Positions 50,801-62,085 of a stretch of DNA of 64,000 nucleotides are shown piece after piece (position 1 is the first letter of the stretch; each line of letters starts with the position of its first letter). Both the position numbers and the translations under genes were made by a program. Source of the stretch: Antedon mediterranea (lineage: Eukaryota; Echinodermata; Crinoidea; Comatulida; Antedonidae); assembly GCF_964355755.1 (NCBI RefSeq), contig NC_092670.1, forward strand, positions 21,575,201 through 21,639,200, written 5' to 3'. Below the pieces are notes generated by a model that was not told the origin of the DNA, searched no databases, and saw only the letters and a list, made by a program, of their open reading frames with translations.

Positions 50801-53800
50801 TGGTGATTGTAGTAGTGATGAGTATAATTCTATGTTTAATGTTCAACCTTCTGATTTAGACTCAATTGAGACATCATGGCCAGGATTAAATGCATTGGAT
50901 GGCATTGTGGCAATGATATTTAAAAAGTCACATGATGGTAATGTGTTCAAGCCCTACTTTCACTATGGTAGTGGTGTGATGCTTCAATTCCCTAAAGCTC
51001 TGCTCTGTCTACACTATCAAACTAGTTTGACAAAAAAAAGTAAGATGTGCCTAAATATGGTATTGATATGACATGACCATGTCGAAATATGGGCATATCA
51101 CATTTTTTTTTGTCACATAAAATTTGATAGTGTAGACAGGGCTTTAGATATATTAAATACCATACAAAAATGTTAACTGTTCTAGCATCTTACGGTAGTA
51201 TAGATGTCCCAGGGAACTGTTTGAGAAGAACATTGGGGATAGAGAATAATTTATGTATGTTGTTGTGGAAGTTGTACAATCTTCTTACTGTCTTGTTTTT
51301 TGGGTTGTTTTTTTCAGGCAATGTTCGATTCTTGGGTAGAGATCGACATGGGAGAATATGAGAAAGACTTGCATACAGTTGCTGGTAAATAAGTTACATT
51401 TTTAATTTAGGAAAGAAAGTTTAAATCAATGAATAAATATCATACTAGAATAAAATATCCTGAAGTAACCAAGTTTTATTTGCTCTACCAATGATATCAA
51501 TCACTGTAACCAGATGATCTAGTATCTCTAGTCACATAAGTTTTAATAGTATCTAAAAATGTAATCCCTCCAATTTTGTTTTTGTAATTAGGAGTTTTGA
51601 AAATGTATCTTCGTGAGCTTCCAGAGCCTCTTTTGACTACCGAACTTTATGATGAATTCCTGCAGGCAGGAAGGTAAGACTGTCATAACTAATGATAATG
51701 ACAAAAATGATGATATATGTTCAGTATTCCAAAATATATAAGACTATTTTCTTTATTTAATTTGTAGTATACAAGACTCAGACACAAGACTTCAAACATT
51801 ATGGACTATTGCAAATAAATTACCAACTTACAATGATAAAAACTTTAGGTTAGTATGGAATTTCACTATTATTTATTTAACCCTATTTATAAAGGGTGAC
51901 CCTAAACAGCGTATGCTGACAATCAAGGGCGCCTCATGATAATTTATGAAAAGTGTCTGTGTGTGACAGTGGTAGTGTGTATACTAGTACACCGGGGTAA
52001 CCCCCTACTCGTCTCGATGTACTATGTTCTTTAAAGTGCACATGAGCCAGATGTGTACACTGGACCTACGGTTTATAATCCTTGTCCGAAAAGACTCGTT
52101 TTACCACCAGAACCATGAAGCGAGTGAGGCTCGAAATCCTTGGCCTTTTGTGCTCAGTTCCTGTTTTTGGCCAAACTATTGTATCTGTATCAATTTTGAG
52201 TTTATGTGTGTAAGTTAATCAGAAAGTTTTATGGTGGTTTGGTCATGTGGAGATATCTTAAAGTGGGGTACTGTAATATTCAGAAGAATTAATGTACTGA
52301 AATTTAAGAACTTTGCATCAGCTAAAAAAGGAATCTTGGTTTTAAGTTTACTCTTCAGATAAGCATAAATCATCAAGTTATTAAATCTAATCTCATTTTT
52401 TTTAGGTATTTGATGAAATTCTTAAACAAGGTATCCCAGCACAGTGAGGTAAACAAAATGAACACGTCCAACTTAGCACTCGTTATTGCGCCAAACATTT
52501 TATGGACTGAAAAAGAAAGAGGGTAAGTGTAGTGTTTTATCATAAACGCTTCCTTAAAAACTCAATTATATTACCAATTTAGGAAACGTAATCCTGTCCT
52601 GATAAATATAAAAACATAGAGGTTTGTCTAAACATGAGATATAAAATGAATTTTTATAGCCCTATGGTCTGAAGAAACCAATACTTTGAAAGGCAATATT
52701 TATTGTTGAACTAGTTTAGACTTCATGTAGCCGGGCCGGGCCTAGCCTAGCCGGGCCTAGCCTAGCCAGCCCTAGCTTACCCTATTCTCTTCTAGATTAT
52801 TATATCTATTCACTATAGTGAATGGATAAAATATAATTTTGTTTATGAAGTTATTGTGCTGATTTATTTTGTATGCAAATTTATTTTTCTTTATCTTTTC
52901 AGAGTTTCAGTGACATCGACAGCAATGGCATCACTAATTATTGAATCTTTTATCGCATATGCTGATTGGTTCTTCCCAGAAGGTAACCGTTAACCAAAAA
53001 TCCATTTGATAAATTAACATGAATAGGATTTTAAAGAATGTTATGTTAAATATAAACAACTCAATATTTATTGTGATATTTTTTAATCCGTACAGTTATT
53101 GAATTTGAGTTATCGGATGCCGCAACTAAACGCAATTCCTTAGAACGCAATTCAGCCATGCTGGACCAAACAGATTCAAGACACTCTCCGTCACCAGAAA
53201 GTAAAGATTCTCCGCTGCAAACACATGTGGCAAAGGAGCACCAAACAAAGGAACACGTCCACAGCCAAACTCCTACAATTTTAGCCCCTCACGTTAACAA
53301 TAGCACAACCACACCAGTAGAAAGGTAAGTGGATGTTTATTGTGCAAAATATTTATTGTTTTTTTAATATTTGAAATTATGCTTGCTTTTTTCTGGGTTA
53401 CAAGCTATTTTTTTTCTTGTGTTTTAAAAATGAATTAATATGAAATGTTTTTGTTGGTTATCCGCACTTGGCGGATAACCTCTTGTTATTGTCAGGATCT
53501 TTTTTTTTTTTTTCTATGTTATTCTTCTTTCTTTCCCAAAATTTTGTGTCACGTGTATCTCAAATTCTGATCAACATTACATCGTATAACTTTGTCAGAA
53601 GATTTACCTCTATCTGTAGAAGTGCAGGACAGCTCGTTTTTTTACTTTAGAGTCGCGCAGCGTAAGCTACGCGCGATTTTATGAATTTCGCGTATTTAAC
53701 ATATACTAAAAAGCAAAAGTCATTTTGTAATGACACTTGGTGAACATTTAAGTCATATCAAGGGCAAACTTTCTATGGATTAAAAATGGCATGTTTGACA

Positions 53801-56800
53801 TAAAGTTACGCGCGCACGCGCGTTTAAAATTTCAAATTGCGAAAAATCCATTTCTAATCAACTTTCTACGCGTTTCAGGTCATTTTGAGCATTTCAAAAA
53901 TTCCCACGCGTGCGCATTTTTTTTACGCGCGCGTGCGCACGTAACGCAAAAACATCTTTTTTTTGCTTGATTTTTGTTTTTTCAGCCTTTTCTAGTAAAT
54001 TTACCAATTTTCAATCAATTTTGACTTAAAATCACGTCATACGAGCACGTAGAATTAAACAATTTGCGCGCATTTTTTAAGAAAAAGTTCCAAAATTCGT
54101 CAAAATTATGCCTTTTTTAAAACAGTCATAGATTGTAAACTACGAGGAGAACTTTTTTTAAATTACACATTCTGGAAGATAATGAGTTGTAGATATCGAA
54201 TCATGCATCGATATGGCTAACCGGACATTGTGACGTCATCGTTTGGCCACTCGAATATGAAATATAGGATTTTTGTCTCTTTCGTCATAGCTCGTCACAT
54301 TTAATAGAGCGCATCTCCACTTATCCGTATTCCATTTCCCTCAATTTTTTTATTTTGTCTAGGTCAATCAATTATCTTTCGCATGATTTACCATTTTTTA
54401 AATTGTGATGACGTCATCATGTCCAAAAGCGTCAATAACTTGGGCCACTTATTTTCACATATTCTTCACTGTATGTAGTACGTATACAATATATAGTGTA
54501 TACTGTGTATACTTAGACGTGACGTAAAATAGAGAGCGCACTAACATTTTTTCAATGGCATAATGTTTTTCTCTGCGCAATATTCTAACGTATGACGTGC
54601 ACGTGGCTTTTGCTCTGCGGATAACCTAACTCGTCCGTAGTGACGAGTTCAAATCTAGTTTTTATTTGAAATTTATGCGATTGCAAATTAGAAAATAGAT
54701 GCTGTTTATTTTAATTATTTTTTATTAATTTAACAATTTTTAAATTGTTACCTAATTGTTTGGTTTTAAATAGTGAAAAGAGGAATAGTGCCCCAAGTGA
54801 TAAACAACAAAGTTAAGTATTTAGGATGTGAGCATTTTCCAAGTACCATAATTGATCAAACAAGTGCTACTGTTTGAAATAAGCATGGTTTTGTTTTATT
54901 TGTAAGATGCACTTCCTGGTTAAGTTGATTTTAAAAATTTTAAAAATCAGTCAAATATTGAAATTATTTTACACTTTTGATATAAATTTTAATGTAACTT
55001 AGTAAATATAACATAAATGGAGTTTCCCGGAGGTTGAGAGTAATATAAATGATAACCATTCTCAACATACAAATATGTGCTATCGCTGTAACCTAAAAAG
55101 CATTTGGTGGTAAGCGTTTGATCATTTGTGGTACTTAAAACATGTGTTCATGCGTTATCACTAAGAATGTTAACTGATATTGATGTGATTTGTATACATC
55201 TGGTTTCATCGTGAAGATTGTCATCTGTCATGTTGCAGACATTGATTCATGACATTTTTAGTAATGTCTTTACTGCAGTTTGTCACTTATTTTCAATCCA
55301 TTTCTTTCTCAAATCATCCAATTATAACAATATGTAATAAAAATGGAAATACCAGTACTAGTGTATAAACCAAACTAAAGATTACATAATATACAAATAA
55401 TGAATGTTTATGAGTACAAATAATGGCACGAGGTGAATGATGAAAGGTTATATCAACGAGGCAAAGCCGAGTTGATATAACCTTTCATCATTCACCAAGT
55501 GCCATTATTTGTACCATTACACGAATACAAAACATTCATTATTTGTTTTATATAACATCTAGACGTTTTTTTTTTGTACACAAAAATGTTTCAAAAAGTA
55601 CTATTTAACGATCGTTGAATAGTGCGTACTATTGCACGCCATGTGACCCACATTCGTCCAATCAAATGACAGGAATTTATATAGGTGTTATATAATTTAC
55701 AATAGCAAAGAACAATACATTTATGACCAGTGTACATCATGTACACATCCTATAACGTGGAGTAGTTTTTAACTGGGGTACCAGGTTTAGGCATTTTGTA
55801 GCTCACACTCATTTGAAGTGAGTGAGCCCTCTACAATCTACCCTCTACAATGCAAGTTTTACTCGTTTATGAGAACATGGGTATTCACTTTCAGTTACAA
55901 TATTTCATTCATATTCATATTGTTCATCTTCAAAACCTCAGATATTGTGTCTTTGAAACTTGCTTGTTGTGTATTGCATTATAAAGGTCAAAGGTCAATC
56001 TGTTATAGTATTTTATGCAAATAAGTCGTGTTGGTATTCTATGAGTGCCTAGTTTATTGCACAATATTCAAATATTGATAACTTCATGCTTCTATTTTCG
56101 ACTGTCCCACATGATTAGCTCGGTAACAACAAAGCAAATTTTGTATATTTTATGGACATAATAGACTGAATCATCCTTTCTATTTTGTCATCATTTGCTT
56201 TTAGTTTTTTAATGTTTTACATGACTTGCTGCATGCCATCTGAGTTTGTGTCTTTCATTTCATCAGTGATGTCATCAATTTCATAAGTGATGTCATTAAT
56301 TTCATCAGTGATGTCATCAATTTCATAAGTGATGTCATCAATTTCATCAGTGATGTCATCAATTTCATAAGTGATGTCATCAATTTCATAAGTGATGTCA
56401 TTAATTTCATCAGTGATGTCATCAATTTCATAAGTGATGTCATCAATTTTGCCAGTGATGTCACCAATTTAATCAATGATGTCATTAAACTCATTGATTT
56501 ACTTTATAATATTCCAAAATCAAGCAAAAGGAGAAATATACATTTTTATAAATTTATATAATTCATTAGAAAAAAAGAATAAATATGATAATATTCATGA
56601 AATAAAAATGATATAAAATTACAGAAAAAAATCATGTCATTAATACATTTGTTTTCTCTTTTTGTTATACAGTACTTTCATTGTCATATTCTAATGATAT
56701 GCTTGATTGATTTTCTAATGATTTCATTTGCATTGTGCTTCATATGGAAATGTTTGTGCATGTCATTAAAATCAACAGAGGCTGGTAACCATCTTCAAAG

Positions 56801-59800
56801 ATATTAAAATTATTTATGGAACTTGTCAGTAGAGCGATAACAATGATTATGTGATTATGCTTACTGATGCGTAAAGCCGCTATGTAATCCTGTTTGAATG
56901 TTATATCACATTCTGATACATCATGTTGGTGTTTGTGAGATGACATGTACAGTTCATCTAAGGACATAACAATTTAAATATAAGATTAAATAGGATTTAA
57001 TAAGATACGGTATGAACCATTGCTTCAAAAAAAAAAATTCATTTGTCAAATTTTATCAAAATTTGAATTCAATTTTTGCATCCATAAATGTCTGTAGTTT
57101 TTCCTCATTCTGCATAATATTAATAACAAACGTCCATTTTACAACTTCTGCGAAAACTTTAATGTCTTAGTTTTCTTGAAGTGTACGTATTGTTGCTGAT
57201 AAATGTTGATTGTAAACATAGAATTTATTGCTCCCTCTGAGCTTTTTATTCTAAAACTGGATACATTTATTATTAATGTTTAGCTTTGTGAAGGATTTGT
57301 GTAATTTAAAAAAATATATCCAGATTTAGAAAGTAGAATTCCAGCAAAATAATATTCTAAATATATTCTATGCTATGAAAGGTTTTAGAATATGACTTGA
57401 TGAACTCCTGAATTTTAAACTTGTCTAACTTTCTGGAAGTTGCATTAGATGAAAACTGGTTACCTGATTTTATATAGAGAAGCCATTACATGTCAAATTA
57501 TTTGCAGTAATGTAATTGCAATTCATAGTGTACATCAAACACTACATATACTGCAGTAACTACAGTAATCAACAATCTGTAATATTAATCTCAATTTTGT
57601 ATGCATGCTACTAATTTCCTTCAGATTTCTACAAGTTTTGTATTTTTTTTATCCCATCCAATTGTTATGTAATGATTTGTTATTATGATTATTTATGTAC
57701 TCATGTAATTTTTTTTTTTTCGTTATGCAGTCCTAGACAAAAGCGGCGTGCCCCGCTGGCACCCGGTAGAGGCCCTAAACCTCATTCCTCGGCGGAGCGA
57801 GACGTCGCAGCTAAACCCGCCCTTGCCTCCAAACCTAATAAACATTCACTGTAGTAAATCTTTCGTCCTACTTACACAGCAGGTACCCTTACTTTCTTTC
57901 TTTCCTTATTAATCTCTGTCTACTATCAAACTTTATGTGACAAAAAAATGTGATCTGCCCATATATGGACATGATGATATCATATCACTACCATATTTGG
58001 GCACATTACTACCCTATCTGGGCACATCACACTTTTTTCTCAAACTAGTTTGATAGCGTAGACAGAGCTTTAGGGTATTTTTGATTGCATAACGCATCAG
58101 CAAATGGTATGAAACAGTAGAGGAGTTGACTAACATCTGTGCATGCTTACAAACCAATTGATGTTATGATACCTTTCCATTCCACCCCAATTTCAGAAAG
58201 CTATCAAAAATAATTTCTAAGTGTCACAGGGCCGTAGCCAGCATGAGGCAGCTCACCTCGTCTGACATTTTCAATTTTCACCACCCATGACCCACCCCAA
58301 TTCCCCAGCACAGATCGTCATATTTTATATTAATAATTACATTAAAAGTATCTTTGTCTCGTCTATTTTTAAACTTTCACTACGGCCTTGATGCTGATAT
58401 TCTATATAATCTACTGTTTCCTCATCTTTTGTGCTGTGTTATGCAATCAAAATGGCTCTGTTATATTATCATTTTATTAAAGATATATTGTTCTATAAGA
58501 AATGACAATTGTATTAAAATTATAATAGCAGTTTATTTATGGTTATCAATGATAAAATAGTAATCTTAAAGGATAACTACTGTACTGTATGTGTACAGAT
58601 AGCTATACTATTAGCCAAATTTGAAACATAATAGTATTTTGTCTTCATTTCTTTAGGAACAAGTTATCTTTGTCACCAATCTGGGTGGATTTATAATTAA
58701 TATCATGATATGAATGCAAACAATTATGTTGTTTTGTAAAGTGTTTATATATTCATTTCATTTAGTTGTTGTATTTCTACAGTGGCGGGTCCAGTGACAA
58801 CATTTTGGCATGTTTTTTTTAAAAACCAAATTTAATGAGGGTGATCCATCCAGCAATTGCTGATCATTAGGGAACCTCAGAGGTTCACAAGACAAACATA
58901 TACACAAGATGCTCTACATAAACAAAGTCTTATTACCAGTCTTTGGGAGTGGAGTTGTAATTTTGTCCCTTGAAAAAATCCTGACATGTAGGAGACTTGA
59001 ATCCAAGACTCTTGGTGTTATAGCCAAGCATCATAACCACAGCCACAACTCCACTCCGTATCACTGTGTCACCCACTTTTGAAAACAAATTTCAGAAATA
59101 TATAATTTAAAATCATTAAAAATTGATGTCCAGAATCTTTTTAAAATCCTAGATTCGCCACTGTCTTGTATTCTACCATTTGTTTCTTTTTGATAATGAA
59201 ATATTATACTACATACTGTCATGTATTGTAAAGTGTTAGTCTTGCAACATTTCTAAATGTTTAATGTTTTCATCTCATTAATATTTATTATATTTCAGAC
59301 AGAATGTTTTGCATATTCATAATATAGTATTTAGGTATGTGGATTATTAAGTGACATTTGTTTCAAAGCATAGGGTGACTTATATTAATTATTACTCGCT
59401 TCTGTAGTTGTACTTATATTTCCTTGAATATCATACTAAAACACTTCCTCTAATTAAAGACCTATCAACTAGTTCACTTATGTATATCCTTAAATCTCCT
59501 ACTATGAAAACTTCTCTAATGAAAGACCTATAAATCGAAAATTTAAATACATGTGTCTGAATAATCAAATTGGTCTTTAATTGGAGGCACTCAATCTGCT
59601 ATACTGAATTCTTAAATGCTTCCTTGCGCTGACAAATGTTCCGAGTCACTTTAGTCACAATGTCAATATTGTCTCCTCAGTAGTAAGTTATGATATACTT
59701 ATAATAATATTCTATTGTTGTGTAATGAATGTGAAGGGTAGTATTAATACTGTAATGTATAATTAACATGTATTGCTATATGCCGGTGGCCAGCAATTAA

Positions 59801-62085
59801 TCATTGTACTACTAATATACAGGTTTGCTTTATAAGCACTTTATTTTAAGATTGACTCCTAAGTCCTTTTATTATACACTTGCCCAACAATGTATTCCAT
59901 AATATGGATGTAACAGACCTAAATAAACCCACACATACATCATATTAATTTAGAGAGAGACAATTGAACTTGTGCTTTATAAGCACTTTGGTTTAAGATT
60001 GAATCCTAAGCCCTTCTATTATACACTTGCTCAACAATATTCCATAATATGGATGTAACAGACCTTATTAACCCACACATACATCATATTAATAATTTAG
60101 AAATAAGACAAGTGAACTTGTGCCTTATAAGAACTTTGTTTTGACTCCTTTCATTATCAACTTGGCCTATAATTTATTCCATCTTACATGGGGGTAACAA
60201 TAACCCTAATTAATAAAGCCAAACATACATCATATTAGTTATATTATTGAGACAATTGAACTTTGTTTGAATCCTTCCATTGTCAACTTGGCCTATAATA
60301 TCATGCATCTTACATGGCAGTAACAATAACCCTAATTAATAAAGCCAAACATACATCATATATTAAGAATTTAGAGAATTAAACCTAATTAATACTTGTG
60401 CAAAAACATGTGTTTTCGAGACATAAAACAATGGTTAAAGCTGTCTATGAGTAAGTATTAGGCATGTGCACTTTGGATGGTACATTTTATCTGCATCTTG
60501 GCATGACAACAAGAAAATATCATTGGGATATTTTCAAACTTCTTTTTCTTTAATGTGTGTCTAAAGAAAAAAATGTGTTAATGGACTACTTTGCTATATG
60601 CTTTGCTTGCTTGTTTTACTAAACCTTTGCTTGATTATATTTGCAATTATGTTATTGTTTTTCATTTTTCATAATATAACTGTTAATCTTAATTTAAAAA
60701 TTAATTGACATGATTTAACTAACTTTTATATAGTTTTACTACATTTAAATAGCTTCTCTTTTCCACTTTTTTTTTTTAATGAAACATAGGGTTTTCACGC
60801 TTTGTTTGAATTAAGCAATCTATTTTGCAGTATTACAGTTTTTACTAGAGTGTGTCTGCTAATAAGTTACAATGTATTATAATAGAAAACAAACTCTGAA
60901 CAAAAAGTGAGGCAACCCATTGTAAAATTCAAACTTAATTTCTTTATCCTCAAGAATAGCATCAAAGTTGAGGTTTTTCACAATTTCAGATCTTCCACAT
61001 ATTTAATAATAATAACTCCTGGATATTTCTTGGTAGTTTTTCATTACGCTTGCTGAATATTATGGTTCAAAGACATTATCTGTTAGGGTTTATTTATGCT
61101 TCTTTTTTTTTTACATATTTATTTAACCAATTTATTCATTGAACTCGATTCGTTTGTGTTTCTTTTTATTACCAATATTACAAAGTCATTAGTATATTTT
61201 CAAAGGTAAATTATGTTTTCTGGTTGTATAAGAATTCATATATTGATGTATTATTATGATACTCTGTCATTACCATATGAATATATGATTATTGGTAATA
61301 TGATATGAGCATGGACAATTCAAACCAAAGTGGAATATATGTGATCTATTATGTAATCTCTTAAATACGAATCCAATCACTTCTTTTTTTCATTTCCAAG
61401 CTGGGTCTTTAGTCTTTATAGCTAGTCAAGGCTTTAAGCTTTGTTTCTCTTTGGAACGAAACGCAATGACGTAGGTGCAACACAAACACAAAAGTGAGTT
61501 GACCAATTAGATGTGACAGGTCAGATGATACATCGCGTTGTGATTGGTCAAAATACTTACAGTGAGCTTGCGTCCTTGCGTTGTGTCCAAGTAAGAACCA
61601 TGCTTTAGCACAAATAGGCTTTACCTTTACATTAAAAGTAGAAAAACAAGATATTTTCCTCCTAAATTGTATTGTTTAAAGATGTTTAATATTTCAACAG
61701 GAGCAGACCTGTACCTGCAAAAAGACCAAGCAAACGAAAAGCACCAAAGGCACCAGCAGTGGGTGCTTCTCTGTCCTCGCCGACATCAACACTGACACGG
61801 CAAGGTGACAGCGCAACATCGCTCAATACCAGCAACCATTCGTCAAGTGAGTCCGCAGAACTGCTTCTTGAAGATGAAGTTGAAAGTAAGATGCATCAAG
61901 TTCCACCAACGAATCTGGCCACGTCGCAACCTGTCGCACAACCAGAGATGGAGACATGTATGTCACCAACTTCACCTCTAGGGAAAACAAGAACACAGTC
62001 TATCAAGAAACCATTAGCATCTCCTCCACCTCCTCCTAAACCATTAGAAACAAGAAATTCAGATCATTTTGAAACAAAATTTTAA
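41876..62085 (+). CDS. BAR-domain RhoGAP, ARHGAP17/ARHGAP44 (RICH/nadrin) family
   Basis: Exons: 41876-41946, 45986-46025, 46147-46248, 47132-47208, 47892-48003, 49253-49329, 50090-50279, 50482-50739, 51318-51384, 51592-51673, 51768-51848, 52406-52522, 52903-52982, 53096-53324, then a terminal exon, here 61701-62085; all phases agree (655 residues). The start MIKKDAVKKHMNRMRQLANQ matches the family N-terminus. Residues ~10-245 form the BAR domain (AEKTEVLNEDLQ, YVESQAQYHRNALAKLE), which senses membrane curvature. The RhoGAP domain spans about 265-450: arginine finger in EEEGLFRLAGS, LKMYLRELPEPLL, NKMNTSNLALVIAPNILW. The tail is Ser/Pro-rich, with the SH3 ligand PPPPPKP and a C-terminal ETKF that fits a class I PDZ ligand. 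The family inactivates Rac1/Cdc42 at junctions and in vesicle trafficking. Which vertebrate paralogue it corresponds to is not resolved. Confidence 0.95.
43500..43590. repeat. Dispersed repeat, copy 2
   Basis: Shares TAGTACCATTTTGATTACGA and the following bases with 15790-15910. It is in RhoGAP intron 1. Confidence 0.5.
44703..44985. repeat. Tandem duplication, two ~140-bp units
   Basis: Both units contain CACAAAAATTCATAGAATAG, CCAAATAAAAACCTTACTTT, GCACACAGTAATAA(A/G)GTATTA and TTAAATTAAATAATTATACA. The second unit has a short deletion. Confidence 0.85.
45753..45855. repeat. Dispersed repeat C, copy 1
   Basis: Shares GTGCACATGAGC(T/C)AGATGTGTACACTG, CCTACG(A/G)TTTATA and AAGACTC...CCACCAGAACCA with 52021-52131. 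It may be a SINE fragment; no Pol III boxes were seen. Confidence 0.6.
47491..47760 (+). mobile_element. tRNA-derived SINE, copy 1
   Basis: The head carries a Pol III A box (TGGCTTGGTGG, ~47507) and B box (GGGTTCAAGTCC, ~47549) at tRNA-like spacing. A unique body follows (TTTGTTTATGTAGAGCATCT), ending GATGATGATAAA and a run of about 20 A. It is in a RhoGAP intron, in sense orientation. A second copy lies at 58832. Confidence 0.85.
50995..51146. mobile_element. MITE, family B, copy 6
   Basis: CTGTCTACACTATCAAACTA at the left and ATTTGATAGTGTAGACAGGG at the right, with CCTAAATATGGTATTGATAT inside. It is the most complete copy, flanked by CTAAAGC/GCTTTAG. It is in RhoGAP intron 8. Confidence 0.85.
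52021..52131. repeat. Dispersed repeat C, copy 2
   Basis: Matches 45753-45855 and is followed by AGCGAGTGAGGCTCG. The sequence upstream (51890-52020) may belong to the same element. It is in a RhoGAP intron. Confidence 0.6.
53455..54660. mobile_element. Unclassified 1.2-kb element, possibly Helitron-like
   Basis: Begins with the palindrome GGTTATCCGC acttg GCGGATAACC and ends with GCGGATAACC followed by the hairpin ACTCGTCcgtagtGACGAGT and TCAAATCTAG|T. The hairpin and CTAG end resemble a Helitron 3' terminus. The interior has blocks of CGCG-rich words (ACGCGCGCACGCGCG) within AT-rich DNA. No Rep/helicase coding was found. It is in the RhoGAP intron after exon 14. Confidence 0.4.
54774..54816 (+). 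other. Possible RhoGAP alternative terminal exon 1
   Basis: Acceptor TTTTAAATAG. In the phase left by exon 53096-53324 it reads SEKRNSAPSDKQQS and stops (TAA). It would give a 541-residue protein. The upstream region is T-rich, as an acceptor needs. Splicing is not shown. Confidence 0.35.
55391..55550. repeat. Long nested hairpin (~160 nt)
   Basis: The inner stem is perfect over 26 bp: 55432-55457 (GGTGAATGATGAAAGGTTAT...) against 55471-55496, with the loop GAGGCAAAGCCGA. After a 2-nt mismatch the stem continues through TACAAATAATGGCAC / GTGCCATTATTTGTA, and after bulges through ACAAATAATGAATGTTT / AAACATTCATTATTTGT. Confidence 0.9.
56258..56490. repeat. 21-bp minisatellite, about 11 copies
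   Basis: Unit ATTTCAT(C/A)AGTGATGTCATC plus A, alternating between CAG and AAG variants. Each unit carries a GTGATGTCA word, close to an ATF/CRE site. The open antisense frame (MTSLMK repeats) exists only because 21 is divisible by three. Confidence 0.9.
57731..57854 (+). CDS. RhoGAP alternative terminal exon 2
   Basis: Acceptor TTTTTTTTTTCGTTATGCAG. It is in phase with exon 53096-53324 and reads SPRQKRRAPLAPGRGPKPHS, then SAERDVAAKPALASKPNKHS and L before TAG. The basic, Pro/Ala-rich composition and GC-rich codons stand out from the AT-rich flanks. It gives a 568-residue isoform without the PPPPPKP and ETKF tail encoded at 61701-62085. Confidence 0.7.
57910..58073. mobile_element. MITE, family B, copy 7
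   Basis: ATCTCTGTCTACTATCAAAC at the left and GTTTGATAGCGTAGACAGAG at the right; internally CACTACCATATTTGGGCACA. It lies 55 bp after the alternative stop codon at 57854. Confidence 0.85.
58832..59060 (-). mobile_element. tRNA-derived SINE, copy 2
   Basis: Reverse complement of the SINE at 47491: GATCCATCCAGCAATTGCTG, AACATATACACAAGATGCTC, and the degenerate B box GACTTGAATCC read on the plus strand. It has several substitutions, so it is older than copy 1 or has diverged independently. Confidence 0.8.
59828..60378. repeat. Tandem repeat, four ~120-145-bp units
   Basis: Units share TGC(T/C)TTATAAG(C/A)ACTTT, TATTCCATAATATGGATGTA in the first two or CATCTTACATGG in the last two, and ACATACATCATATTA in all. 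The units are diverged, so the array is old. It lies in the last RhoGAP intron. Confidence 0.85.
61431..61609. mobile_element. MITE, family A, copy 3 (diverged)
   Basis: GCTTTAAGCTTTGTTTCTCT at the left, GTGAGTTGACCAATTAGATG and GTGATTGGTCAAAATACTTA as the inner arms, and AAGAACCATGCTTTAGC at the right. It lies 91 bp upstream of the terminal RhoGAP exon. Confidence 0.75.

Noticed and set aside
56255-56494. Antisense ORF of repeated MTSLMKL
   Set aside because: Direct product of the 21-bp minisatellite; no start context or conservation expected.
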